From: JAAXIE01 sp965263155
GTDB taxonomy: Bacteria; Chloroflexota; Dehalococcoidia; Lucifugimonadales; JAAXIE01
Direction of reading: 5' to 3'
NCBI GenBank assembly: GCA_965263155.1
Contig: OZ253586.1
Coordinates: 1,240,001-1,304,000, forward strand
Length of the DNA: 64,000 bases
A program made the position numbers and the translations under genes. Numbering within the stretch: position 1 is the first letter of the stretch; each line of letters opens with the position of its first letter. The notes under the pieces were generated by a model, which worked only from the letters and a program-made list of their open reading frames with translations, was not told where the DNA came from and did no database searches. Positions 1 through 8,204 of the stretch are shown here, in pieces.

Positions 1-46
1 CGTAGAAATATCCAATGAGCTTCCTCCGGGGGGCTGCCTGCAAGGC

Positions 47-52
47 TATAAT
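47..52 (+). promoter_or_regulatory. Possible -10 box upstream of the SDR gene
   Basis: A perfect TATAAT lies 82 bases before the ATG of the SDR gene. No convincing -35 hexamer sits 16-18 bases upstream, so this is a weak call. Confidence 0.25.
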
Positions 53-133
53 GGCGTCGACCGCCACGCTCGTATTACTGAATAGCAACAAGAGACCAAC
101 TTGGACCGGCCTTGTGCCGGGGAGGAGCTCAAG

Positions 134-970
134 ATGTACAACCTAGAAGGAAAAGTTGCCTTGGTGACTGGCGCTGGGGGCCAGCGTGGCATGGGGCGAG
201 CCATCGCCACACGCCTGGCCCAAGAGGGCGCTGACGTAATCGTCAATGACATCGCTCCCAACCCCTATGCCGACCGCGCAGACGATTGGGGAGGCATCGC
301 TCAGGTGGCCCAAGAGATTGAGGCCCTAGGCAGGCAGGCCATGCCCGTCACTGCGGACGTTTCCGACGCCCCGCAGGTGAGGGAGATGGTGCAACAAGGG
401 CTGTCCCGCTTCGGGCACATCGACATCCTAGTCAACAACGCTGGCTCCCGTCCCGGCAAGGACCGGGTCCCGGTGGTGGAACTGGAGGAGGCAGCCTTCG
501 ATGAGGTGCAGCGGGTCAACGTCAAAGGCACCTTCCTCTGCTCCCAAGCTGTGGCTAGAGAGATGATTCAGCGGGGACAGGGAGGGAAGATCATCATCAT
601 CTCGTCCGGGGCAGGAAAGCGTGGAGTGGCGCGCTATGCGGCCTACTGCGCCTCCAAGTTTGCTCTCATCGGCTTCACCCAATCCTTGGCCTTGGAATTG
701 GCTCCCCACAACATCAACGTCAACGCCATATGCCCAGGTCTCGTTGACACGGAGCGCCCTGAGTACATCGCCGCGGCCCTTGCCCCTGAGGGCGTCTCGG
801 CCCGCGAGCAGCACGCCATGATGCTGCGCGAGGGTGATATGCGCGTCCCTCTAGGCCGCGTTGCCCAAGCCGACGACATTGCTCGCACCGCCGCCTACCT
901 AGCCTCTGACCAGTCTGACTACCTGACCGGCCTCTCCATCAGCGTATCTGGCGGCTCGAACATGATGTAG
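134..970 (+). CDS. SDR-family NAD(P)-dependent oxidoreductase
   Basis: Short-chain dehydrogenase/reductase of 278 aa, a cytosolic Rossmann enzyme oxidising or reducing an alcohol/ketone with NAD(P)H. The cofactor loop is the slightly extended TGAGGQRGMG at residues 12-21. The structural NNAG follows, and the catalytic Tyr171 and Lys175 are in YCASK. The C-terminus SISVSGGS is typical of the classical SDR class. I chose ATG 134 because GGAGGAG lies 6 bases upstream; a TTG 33 bases earlier is open but has no such site. The natural substrate cannot be deduced. The gene stands alone ahead of a toxin-antitoxin pair. Confidence 0.9.
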   Translation: MYNLEGKVALVTGAGGQRGMGRAIATRLAQEGADVIVNDIAPNPYADRADDWGGIAQVAQEIEALGRQAMPVTADVSDAPQVREMVQQGLSRFGHIDILVNNAGSRPGKDRVPVVELEEAAFDEVQRVNVKGTFLCSQAVAREMIQRGQGGKIIIISSGAGKRGVARYAAYCASKFALIGFTQSLALELAPHNINVNAICPGLVDTERPEYIAAALAPEGVSAREQHAMMLREGDMRVPLGRVAQADDIARTAAYLASDQSDYLTGLSISVSGGSNMM

Positions 971-1054
971 TTCCAGCCCAACCGATTCTCGCTAGGGATG
1001 TGGAGCATGGATGTGTTCCAATGATGTGCGATGAGCAGATTCTAGGAAGTGGAC

Positions 1055-1282
1055 ATGCGCAAGAAACTGACGATCACCTTGGCTGAAGATGTATACGACG
1101 AACTGTACCGTGTTGCTGGCGACCGTAAAGTCAGCGAGTTCGTCGAGTCTTTGCTTCGACCCCACCTGATGGACGACGTCGCAGCGGGCTACCGCAACAT
1201 GGCAGCGGATGCAGAGAGGGAGGCCGAGGCTATTGAATGGATAGAAGGAACGACTGAGGCTCTATCAGATGAGGCGAGGTGA
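1055..1282 (+). CDS. MazE-like antitoxin
   Basis: A 75-aa protein beginning MRKKLTITLAEDVYDEL, which looks like a ribbon-helix-helix DNA-binding strand and helix (residues 1-35) followed by an acidic toxin-neutralising tail. Family assignment rests on this pattern and on the MazF-like gene that starts inside its 3' end. ATG 1055 is preferred over GTG 1049 because AGGAAG lies 5 bases upstream. As in other pairs of this type it probably represses its own promoter. The exact antitoxin subfamily is uncertain. Confidence 0.75.
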   Translation: MRKKLTITLAEDVYDELYRVAGDRKVSEFVESLLRPHLMDDVAAGYRNMAADAEREAEAIEWIEGTTEALSDEAR

Positions 1283-1589
1283 GGTCTGGTGGGTCAGGTT
1301 TGGCCCATCTATAGGCGGTGAAATCCGAAAGCAGAGACCCGCAATTGTCATGACCACCGATGTGGCCATTCCTCATCTCAATCGAGTTCAGGTCATTCCT
1401 CTGACAACCAATGTGAGCAGGGTCTATCCGGCAGAGGCGCTGGTCGAGGTCAATTCAGTCGTACACAAGGCCATGGCAGACCAGGTCATGACTGTGAGCA
1501 AAGAGAGATTTGTCGGTCGATTTGGACAATTGTCAGAGCAGGACATGGCCGGTGTAATCCGGGCTCTGGGTGTTCAACTCGGTCTCTAG
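1269..1589 (+). CDS. mazF: MazF/PemK-type endoribonuclease toxin
   Basis: A 106-aa protein with the MazF signature: MRRGEVWWVRFGPSIGGE at the N-terminus, then KQRPAIV carrying the conserved Arg-Pro, and PLTTNV in the middle strand. Members of this family cut single-stranded mRNA at short motifs and arrest growth when the antitoxin is lost. The start overlaps the antitoxin 3' end by 14 bases, implying translational coupling. Full family length, with no sign of decay. A strong two-sided hairpin follows at 1628-1660. Confidence 0.88.
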   Translation: MRRGEVWWVRFGPSIGGEIRKQRPAIVMTTDVAIPHLNRVQVIPLTTNVSRVYPAEALVEVNSVVHKAMADQVMTVSKERFVGRFGQLSEQDMAGVIRALGVQLGL

Positions 1590-1627
1590 CGTTAGTGGTT
1601 GCTGTGGTTCGAGGCTATCGGGGAAAA

Positions 1628-1660
1628 AGAAAATGAGGCATGTCTCATGCCCCATTTTCT
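1628..1660. terminator. Bidirectional hairpin terminator
   Basis: An inverted repeat with arms AGAAAATG and CATTTTCT enclosing GGCATG/CATGCC, one A/C mismatch and a TCT loop. It lies between the convergent mazF and amidohydrolase genes and has A- and T-rich outer arms, so it can end transcription from both sides. Confidence 0.75.
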
Positions 1661-1680
1661 CGTCCCTAGGGTGCGTATCG

Positions 1681-2697
1681 TTACACCTCCAGCTTGTAGA
1701 GCCTCTTGATGTTGTCATGCATCCACTTGCGCTTTGTGGTCTGCATAAGGTCTTGTCGGCCTTGGGCCGTGCTCACGGTATGGGGCCAGTCGGCGTCCCA
1801 GTGGGGGTAGTCGGAGGCGAAGATCACGCAGTCGTCGCCAGTCGTGCGGATGGCGTCGGGGATCGTCTTCTCACCACACTCCACTCCGAAGTAGCAGCGG
1901 CCGCTGGTGATGTACTCGCTGGGCTTCATGGTGAGCCAAGGGGCCTCGTCTTCTCCCCGCTTCTCCACCTCTTCATCCAGCCGGTCCATCATGTAGGGCA
2001 CCCAGCCAATGCCCGACTCCAGGAAGGCAAGGCGGATCTTGGGGAAGCGCTCCAGCACGCCACCCACCACCGCGCTGCACAAGGCGATCATGTTCTCCAC
2101 GGGGAAGTCGATGCTGTGGACGTTGATGAAGTTGTCGAACCGGGAGTTGCCGATGGAGAAGACACCCGTGCCCGGATGGTAGGACAGCGGCACGTCCAAA
2201 GCCTCGGCCTCGGCGTAGATGGGGTCGTAATAGCTGTTGCTCCAGTCGGGTCGCTGGGGCACGTTGATGGGCACCATGGCCCCCACTGCGCCCAACTCGG
2301 TGACGGCCCGGCGCATTTCCGTGGCACCGCCCTCTGCGTCCTGAGGGGCTACCAAGCCGGAGAATTTCAGCCGGTCGGGGTTGGCTTGGCAAAAGTTGTG
2401 CAGCCAGCTGTTATAGGCTTGGGCGATGGCTAGGGCGTAGCCCGGCTCCTTGTAGAAGGCTAGGGACAGCAACGCACTGGGGTAGAGGATGGCGATGTCG
2501 ACGCCGTCTTGGTCCATAGCATCCAACTGTTCTTGGGGAGACTGGGGATTTGCGCCCAGCTTGTCGTGCAGGTTGCGGTCCCAAGTGTCGCCGCCGAACA
2601 GCCGCGGCCGGTCGAACTTGGGGGCGATGTACTTGCGGATGCCCTCCACCGACTCGATGATGTGGCCGTCTGAATCGATAATCTTATAGTCTGACAC
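1681..2697 (-). CDS. Amidohydrolase family protein (Amidohydro_2)
   Basis: A 338-aa TIM-barrel metal-dependent hydrolase or decarboxylase. It begins MSDYKIIDSDGHIIES, where the DxDGH stretch supplies a first metal ligand. HPGTG in the middle and DYPHWDADWP near the C-terminus are the later metal and active-site segments of the ACMSD-like/Amidohydro_2 group. Such proteins act on aromatic or cyclic acids; the substrate here is unknown. It is transcribed towards mazF with a shared terminator between. A zeta-like gene diverges from its 5' end. Confidence 0.85.
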   Translation of the reverse strand: MSDYKIIDSDGHIIESVEGIRKYIAPKFDRPRLFGGDTWDRNLHDKLGANPQSPQEQLDAMDQDGVDIAILYPSALLSLAFYKEPGYALAIAQAYNSWLHNFCQANPDRLKFSGLVAPQDAEGGATEMRRAVTELGAVGAMVPINVPQRPDWSNSYYDPIYAEAEALDVPLSYHPGTGVFSIGNSRFDNFINVHSIDFPVENMIALCSAVVGGVLERFPKIRLAFLESGIGWVPYMMDRLDEEVEKRGEDEAPWLTMKPSEYITSGRCYFGVECGEKTIPDAIRTTGDDCVIFASDYPHWDADWPHTVSTAQGRQDLMQTTKRKWMHDNIKRLYKLEV

Positions 2698-2808
2698 TGT
2701 CGTCCTCCTCGAGAATTCGTGCTAGGGTCAGAAGCCCTGAATCGCTCGCAGTATAAGCCGCGCCGCCTTCCGACGGCAAGTTGAGGCTGTCAGGTGTAAG
2801 CTGGCGCC

Positions 2809-3507
2809 ATGACCCTATCCAAGAAGATTTTGATCATCGCTGGCCCCAACGGGGCGGGCAAGACCACCTTCGCCACCGAGTTCCTGCCTAACGAGGCCGA
2901 CTGCCCCACCTTCATCAACGCCGACCTCATCGCCGCAGGCCTTAACCCCTTCCACCCGGAGCTGTCCGCGTTCCGTGCAGGCAGGCTGATGCTGGAGATG
3001 ATTGACGACTACGTTAGCAGAGGGGAGAGCTTCAGCTTTGAGATTACCTTGAGTGGGCGAGGCTTTGCCCGGATGATTCCCATGTGGCAGGAACAAGGAT
3101 ATTGGGTCAAGCTCTACTTCTTGCGTTTGCCCTCCGCTGATATGGCCCTTGTCAGAGTGCAAAATCGAGTCCACGAAGGGGGCCACAATATTCCAGAAAA
3201 GGATATCCGTCGCCGGTTTGATGCTGGCTGGTACAACTTTCAGACGCTGTACAAAGGCCTCGTCAACGACTGGATACTGTGTGATACCACAGGGGGTTCC
3301 CCGGTGATACTGGAACGCGACATGGGGGCTACGGTCAGAGAGCCAGGTGACAGTGAGCAGTCCTCTAGCTGCCGAAACAACGACTCTCCGGCAGTCCTCA
3401 CTACTTTACGGCGAGCGGCGTTTAAGGCCCGGCACAAGGCTATAGAGACAACGGGATCGGTACCTACATGGAGGGATGGACAGATAGCCTATGACACCGA
3501 AGAGTAG
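2809..3507 (+). CDS. Zeta-toxin-like P-loop kinase
   Basis: A 232-aa P-loop NTPase. Walker A is AGPNGAGKTTFA at about residues 11-22, followed by FINADLIAAGLNP, which is characteristic of the zeta-toxin/UDP-GlcNAc-kinase-like group. An FEITLSG strand and an Arg-rich lid (DIRRRFDAGWYNF) follow. Chromosomal proteins of this type usually lack an epsilon antitoxin, and none is seen beside it. The last 60 residues look poorly conserved and Ser-rich. Whether it is a true toxin or a housekeeping small-molecule kinase cannot be told from sequence. Confidence 0.75.
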   Translation: MTLSKKILIIAGPNGAGKTTFATEFLPNEADCPTFINADLIAAGLNPFHPELSAFRAGRLMLEMIDDYVSRGESFSFEITLSGRGFARMIPMWQEQGYWVKLYFLRLPSADMALVRVQNRVHEGGHNIPEKDIRRRFDAGWYNFQTLYKGLVNDWILCDTTGGSPVILERDMGATVREPGDSEQSSSCRNNDSPAVLTTLRRAAFKARHKAIETTGSVPTWRDGQIAYDTEE

Positions 3508-3537
3508 TCTGCTCGGCCTTCCCCGGTCTGGTCCGTG

Positions 3538-3567
3538 TTGACGTCTCGCAGGGCGGGCTACTACATT
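3538..3567 (+). promoter_or_regulatory. Putative sigma70 promoter of the PrdB-like/grdC cluster
   Basis: TTGACG, an 18-base spacer and TACATT lie 75 bases before the PrdB-like start codon. The -35 matches 5 of 6 and the -10 matches 4 of 6 consensus bases. Confidence 0.4.
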
Positions 3568-3641
3568 AGACTCACATCTAGACCGATGCCACCGCCTGGC
3601 CCGTGTGGACGCCCTTAGTAGCCCCTTACTAGGAGGAACCA

Positions 3642-4829
3642 ATGCCACGGTTGGAAAAACTCAGCGAGGTGCAGCGTAACTCAGCCCTCATGTTTCCTTG
3701 CATGGAGCATGATGATTCACCAGTGACTCCCATGCGCAAGAAGCTCACCGAGGCCAAGCTGGCCTTGGTGACCAGCGCTGGCCTGCACCTGCGGGGCGAC
3801 CAGCCTTTCGGCCGGGGCGACTCCGGCTTTCGCGTCATTCCTGCCGACGCCTCTGGCAAGGATGTATTGATGAGCCACAGCAGCATCGGCTACGACCACG
3901 TTCCCTTCTACAAAGACGTCAACATAACCTTCCCCACCGACCGGATGAGAGAACTTAAAGAGCGTGGCCAGGTGGGCAGCCTCTCCCAGAACTACTACTC
4001 CTTCATGGGAGCGCAGCGTGACCCCAGCAAGATACTAGTCGATGGTGCGCCTGAAGTTGCCCAGCGCTTGCTGGCCGAGGGCGTGGATGGGGTAATCCTC
4101 ACACCCACTTGACCCCTTTGCACGCACACAGTCTGTGTGATTGCTAGGGTCTTCGAGGATGCTGGACTCAGCACTACGGTTGTCGCCTTGGTCAAGGAGC
4201 ACGCTGCCCGAGTCAAGGCACCGCGATCGCTGGCCGTCCCCTTCCCCTACGGCTCCGCACTTGGCCGTGCCAACGATCCTGCCTTCCAGCACAAGGTGAT
4301 CAGTGCTGCACTGGATCTGCTGCAGAACGATGACACGCCCGTTATGGGCGAATTCCCTGAATCCGGTGAGGGGCCGGTGAACCTGTTGCAAGCTTCGACA
4401 GTGCAGGCCGACGGCGCCAAGTCACTGTCCGACCCTGCCGACGAGCTGACCTCGCTTCGGGAATACTACGAGCGCTGGGTGGATAACCAAGGTGGGCGCA
4501 CACTGGTGGGCTTGACCGGCGTCCCCCAGAGGCAGTTCCGCGGCGTCGTGCGCTACCTGCAGGACTATGCTCAAGGCAAAAACGACGAGACCCCAGAGCG
4601 ACCTGATGGCGTTTCAGAGCCCCTCTACATCCGCTGGTGCATCGACGACCTCAAAGCCTTCTATTACGAGGCCCGCATGGAGCAGCGGCCCGGTGCTGGC
4701 GAAGAGGAGTTGCACACTTGGTTCTGGGGCGAGACTGCCATGGGCGGCCTCATAGTAGGCATCGGTAAGTACATGGAGGCCTCGGAAGACCCTGAAGTGA
4801 AGGGCACAGCCTTCGGGTTGTGCCGTTAG
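3642..4829 (+). CDS. PrdB/GrdB-family selenoprotein (selenoprotein B, glycine/betaine/sarcosine/D-proline reductase family), UGA = Sec157
   Basis: Read through the UGA at 4110-4112, the frame is 395 codons. The UGA falls in VILTPT-U-PLCTHTV, the redox UxxC site of the PrdB/GrdB selenoprotein family, and homology continues in the same frame afterwards. A perfect 6-bp hairpin with a GUC loop starts the SECIS at 4125. The start ATG has AGGAGG 5 bases upstream. Family members use the selenol to attack a substrate C-N bond or form a Se-S bond in reductive deamination. The C-terminal half (about residues 235-395) exceeds the short PrdB type and resembles nothing I can name. The gene is followed 39 bases later by grdC. 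The exact substrate is unknown. Confidence 0.85.
4125..4139 (+). promoter_or_regulatory. SECIS-like hairpin for Sec157 of the PrdB-like gene
   Basis: CACACA pairs perfectly with TGTGTG around a GTC loop. The loop begins after 18 nt from the UGA, and its first base is G, as bacterial SECIS elements require. Confidence 0.8.
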
Positions 4830-4868
4830 GCAAACAGGATTCCGTGGGCCAGTGCCCGAGCGACGCAG

Positions 4869-6332
4869 ATGACGGCGGCTAACTCGTCCCGGCAAGCAGT
4901 GCTGAGGAGCGCCCGTTTCGCGTTAGCCCACACTCCCGGCTTGGTCCGGCACGGCTCCAAACCCAGCCGCGAGTTGGTCAAAGACCCTAGCTTGTTGCCA
5001 GCCATCCAAGCTCGCCTGCGGAGCTTCGAGGATGCCGCTTCCTACCCACCCCATCGCGTACTGCTGGGCGACCTCTACCCCGACGAACTTTGGGACATCG
5101 ACCGCCCTTGGCACCAAGCTGCTGGCGACACGCCATACTGCGGTGCCCACGGTCAGTTGATACCCGAGGAAGAGTTCTACGCCCTTCTCAAGCTGTGCGA
5201 CCCCTTCGACTTGGTGTCGTTGGAAGAAGAATTCGGACGCAGCATCGCGACATCAGGCGATACGCAGACCCTGCTGGGCTCGGACTTGCCATCGCTGGCA
5301 GCATCCGCCCATCCCCTCTCCCGCATCGAGAGTATGCTCGACGACCCAACCACTGCCGCGCTGCCCCTCAACCTAGGGGACGGGCGTGTGATAGGCAGCA
5401 TCGCTTCCGGCCATGGCGAGGACGCGTCGCTAACGGCCGATATTCTGCTGGAGAACCTCGCCTGCAAGGCGACAGCCGTGGCGGCCCTGCGCAAGCTGTT
5501 GCGCGACGAGCAGGTGGAGCCGGGTAGCATCGACTACGTGATCAACTGCGGTGAGGAAGCGGTGGGCGACCGCTACCAACGCGGTGGGGGAAACCTAGCC
5601 AAGGCAGTGGCCGAGGCTTGCGGATGCAATAACGCCACTGGGGCTGACGTTAAGGCCTTCTGCTGTGGGCCTGTCCACGGGTTGGTTATGGCGGCCGCCC
5701 TTGTAAGTTCGGGCCTCTACGAGCAAGTTGCGGTGGTGGGCGGTTGCTCCTTGGCCAAGCTGGGAATGAAGTTCCAGAGCCACCTTGACGCGGGCATGCC
5801 GTTGCTTGAAGACCTGTTGGTTGGCGTCGCCGTGCTGGTGTCAGCCGACGATGGAGTTCATCCCGTGCTGCGCCTTGATTCTGTAGGGCGTCACTCCGTG
5901 GGCGCTGGCTCCTCCCAGCAGGCTATTCTTGGCAGCTTGGTGGCGGAACCCCTCTCGCGGCTGGGTCTTGGCTTTCGCGACGTGGACAAGTACGCCACCG
6001 AGCTGCACAACCCGGAGATCACCGAGCCTGCGGCGTCAGGCGACGTGCCAGCACAGAACTACCGGCTCATCGCCGCCCTAGCAGTCCTCGCCAAGCAGAT
6101 TGCCCGGGAGGACATGCCCCAATTTGTCCGCCAGCACGGCATGCCCGGCTTCTCTCCCACCCAAGGCCACATCGCCTCGGCGGTGCCCTTCCTCGGCCAC
6201 GCCATTGAGCGTATCATGGCGGGCGATATGCAGCGGGCTATGTTCCTCGCCAAGGGCAGTCTCTTTCTGGGCCGCATGACCCACATGTCCGATGGCATGT
6301 CCTTCATCCTGGAACGGAACCCGTCCGTATAG
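4869..6332 (+). CDS. grdC: Glycine/sarcosine/betaine reductase component C, beta subunit (GrdC)
   Basis: A 487-aa thiolase/ketoacyl-synthase-III-like protein. The N-terminus with LAHTPGLVRHGSKPSREL and the segments YCGAHGQLIPEEEF and GADVKAFCCGPVHGLV match GrdC. The Cys265-Cys266 pair in KAFCCGP is the likely acyl-accepting site. In glycine reductase, component C takes the carboxymethyl group from selenoprotein A and releases acetyl phosphate, using GrdC plus GrdD. No GrdD-like gene follows here; the next gene is a collagen-like lipoprotein. The ATG lacks a strong ribosome site, so translation may depend on the upstream Sec gene 39 bases away. Confidence 0.88.
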   Translation: MTAANSSRQAVLRSARFALAHTPGLVRHGSKPSRELVKDPSLLPAIQARLRSFEDAASYPPHRVLLGDLYPDELWDIDRPWHQAAGDTPYCGAHGQLIPEEEFYALLKLCDPFDLVSLEEEFGRSIATSGDTQTLLGSDLPSLAASAHPLSRIESMLDDPTTAALPLNLGDGRVIGSIASGHGEDASLTADILLENLACKATAVAALRKLLRDEQVEPGSIDYVINCGEEAVGDRYQRGGGNLAKAVAEACGCNNATGADVKAFCCGPVHGLVMAAALVSSGLYEQVAVVGGCSLAKLGMKFQSHLDAGMPLLEDLLVGVAVLVSADDGVHPVLRLDSVGRHSVGAGSSQQAILGSLVAEPLSRLGLGFRDVDKYATELHNPEITEPAASGDVPAQNYRLIAALAVLAKQIAREDMPQFVRQHGMPGFSPTQGHIASAVPFLGHAIERIMAGDMQRAMFLAKGSLFLGRMTHMSDGMSFILERNPSV

Positions 6333-6503
6333 TTGAGTTAACCAGACGCTGAATCGAGAGGGCTTCGCTCCGGAGCAGGGTGACGGAGCCCTGTCGATAC
6401 TATGCAACTCCCATCCGCCCCATCCTATTTCGCCGGGCTAAGGCCAAGAATCATAAGCCCACTCGTGCTAAGGGGCACACAAAGGTAATGGAGGGTTCCA
6501 TCA

Positions 6504-7184
6504 TTGTCATTAATTAAGTACTTATTGGTCGTTACGCTGATCGTCGCGGTCACCGTCGGATGCGCAGGGCCTATGGGAGAGGCAGGCCCTCCTGGCCCGC
6601 AAGGGATTCAGAGCGAACAAGGCCCGCAGGGTGTACAAGGGGATCAGGGGCCAAAAGGTGACAAGGGAGAACCGGGGACACAAGGAATACAGGGAGAGCG
6701 AGGTCCTACGGGAGCACAGGGCCCGTCCGGCGAGACAGGCCCTAAGGGTGATGAGGGGCCTAGGGGAGCCGGAGATCCAGGCCCTCAGGGTGAGGTAGGG
6801 TCGAGGGGTGCTACAGGCTCAAGTGGACCACAAGGAGAACAAGGACTGAAGGGAGACACTGGTGAGAAAGGTGATCCGGGTGAGGTGCATGCCAACACCG
6901 TGGTACTTATCCCTCTCCCTGAGCAATATCAGATAGAAGGGACTGAGGCGACATACACCTTTACTCTAATGGATGCCGACACAGATAAACCATACTATGA
7001 AGTTAGACCTAGTGAATATCGACTGCATCCGCCTCACCTGAACAATCCGGCAAAGAGTCTATCCACATTTTGTCCTGACGAAGCATGGCTTGCTCGTACC
7101 CATGAGCCAGGTGGTGGATCATGGATGTGCGGATATAGCAGAGAGTGGATTTCGGAACGCCTCATAGGACATATCGAAAGGTAA
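6504..7184 (+). CDS. Collagen-like repeat lipoprotein
   Basis: A 226-aa secreted protein. Residues 1-20 form a signal peptide ending in the lipobox VTVGC, so Cys20 is probably lipidated and the protein membrane-anchored outside the cell. About 110 residues of Gly-X-Y triplets follow, with one clear phase break at GAGDPGPQG, then a roughly 95-residue C-terminal domain with two or three Cys that I do not recognise. The start is TTG, supported by GGAGGG 8 bases upstream. It interrupts the reductase cluster between grdC and grdA on the same strand, and its functional link to selenium metabolism is unclear. Collagen-like tracts are often mobile and length-variable. Confidence 0.85.
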   Translation: MSLIKYLLVVTLIVAVTVGCAGPMGEAGPPGPQGIQSEQGPQGVQGDQGPKGDKGEPGTQGIQGERGPTGAQGPSGETGPKGDEGPRGAGDPGPQGEVGSRGATGSSGPQGEQGLKGDTGEKGDPGEVHANTVVLIPLPEQYQIEGTEATYTFTLMDADTDKPYYEVRPSEYRLHPPHLNNPAKSLSTFCPDEAWLARTHEPGGGSWMCGYSREWISERLIGHIER

Positions 7185-7312
7185 TTTATAACTCCGCTAA
7201 CGTCCTATTTCTCCCTCTCAGGCCTTATGCGTAGAGTTTCCAGAGAGCTTCCCTGCTGGGAAAACCAGCCACTACCGAACTTTCAAGGAACGCTGAATCA
7301 AGAGGTAGAGTC

Positions 7313-7777
7313 ATGGATTTGAAAGGCAAGTGGGCCATAGTATTGGGCGAACGTGACGGCGTGCAGGGTGCGTCCCTAGCTCTATGTGCCAAGAGCGCTG
7401 GAGCACAGGTCGCCCTCGAGGCCACCCACTGCTTCGTTTGAACTTCCGCTGGCGCCCTTGACCTGGACGGTCAGGAAGAGATTAAGCGGGTGGCCGAGTC
7501 GATGAATGGCACGGACTTGGTGGTTCTGCTGGGCACACCCAACCCCGAAAGCAGCCGCCTCTACGGCATCACCGTAACCCAAGGCGACCCCTCATGGGCC
7601 GGCGTCTTAGCTGGCATCGGCCTCAACCTGCCCGTCTACCACGTCACCGAGTCCGAAATCAAAGAGCAGGTCGATCCCAAAGTCTACGATGAACACATCG
7701 GCTTGGCCGAGCTGGCCATGGATGTGGACTCCATAGCCGACGCCCTCCGCCAAGTCCGCTCAGAGGCTGGCCAATAG
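7313..7777 (+). CDS. grdA: Glycine reductase selenoprotein A (GrdA), UGA = Sec43
   Basis: A 154-codon frame containing UGA at 7439-7441. The context HCFV-U-TSAGALDLDGQ matches the GrdA active site (CFV-U-TAAGAMDLE in clostridial proteins) with Sec at residue 43, close to position 44 in the family. The downstream text VVLLGTPNPESS and ITVTQGDPSWAGVLAGI also matches GrdA throughout. GrdA is a small thioredoxin-dependent carrier: its selenol takes the carboxymethyl group from GrdB/GrdE and passes the Se-carboxymethyl adduct to component C. The Cys two residues before Sec forms the selenenylsulfide partner. The ATG follows AGAGGTAGAG. A SECIS-like hairpin lies at 7457. Confidence 0.95.
7457..7475 (+). 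promoter_or_regulatory. SECIS-like hairpin for Sec43 of grdA
   Basis: A 7-bp stem (one G-U pair) closes a UGGAC loop that starts after 22 nt from the UGA, with G as second loop base. Confidence 0.75.
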
Positions 7778-8016
7778 CCCCTCCAACTTTCTCCTTTCTC
7801 CGTCACCTGCCAGCCATCCGCCCCTCAAGGACCCTGACATTTACCTATCGACGCCCGCCCCCCATCGTCGTTATCATGGAAGACATGTACGCGCATCATG
7901 CTGTCCGAGCAATCCAGCCCAGACATAGCGTTTTCTGCGTCGCTCATCTATCACAAATCACGATAGTCCAGCACCCGCAAGAACGCGGCGCGGTTGGCCG
8001 CACTTGCCGCGCCCCT

Positions 8017-8133
8017 CAGCTACAAAATGCGGCAATGCGGCACATCTCAGATACAAACAACTTTTTTCCAGATACGATCGGTGCCGCATCCAGCTACGAG
8101 TTGTCGCGAAACTCGCCGCGCCTTCAGCTACGA
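8017..8133 (+). repeat. Intergenic array of CAGMTACRA motifs (array 1)
   Basis: The 427-base gap between grdA and grdE holds five copies of CAG(C/A)TAC(A/G)A at 8017, 8048, 8069, 8091 and 8125. They are spaced 21-34 bases apart and separated by GCCGC/GCGGC-rich text. The same motif in the other orientation fills the gap at 28747-28875. I do not recognise the family, and no coding potential is evident here. Confidence 0.5.
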
Positions 8134-8204
8134 CTCAAGCGGCCTGACGCCGCATCATGGAACGTGATACCCGGGGTCTCCCAGAGACCCATAGAGGAAC
8201 AACC

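Noticed and set aside
8017..8133. CRISPR array
   Set aside because: The repeated motif is only 9 bases, spacing is irregular and no cas genes are present.
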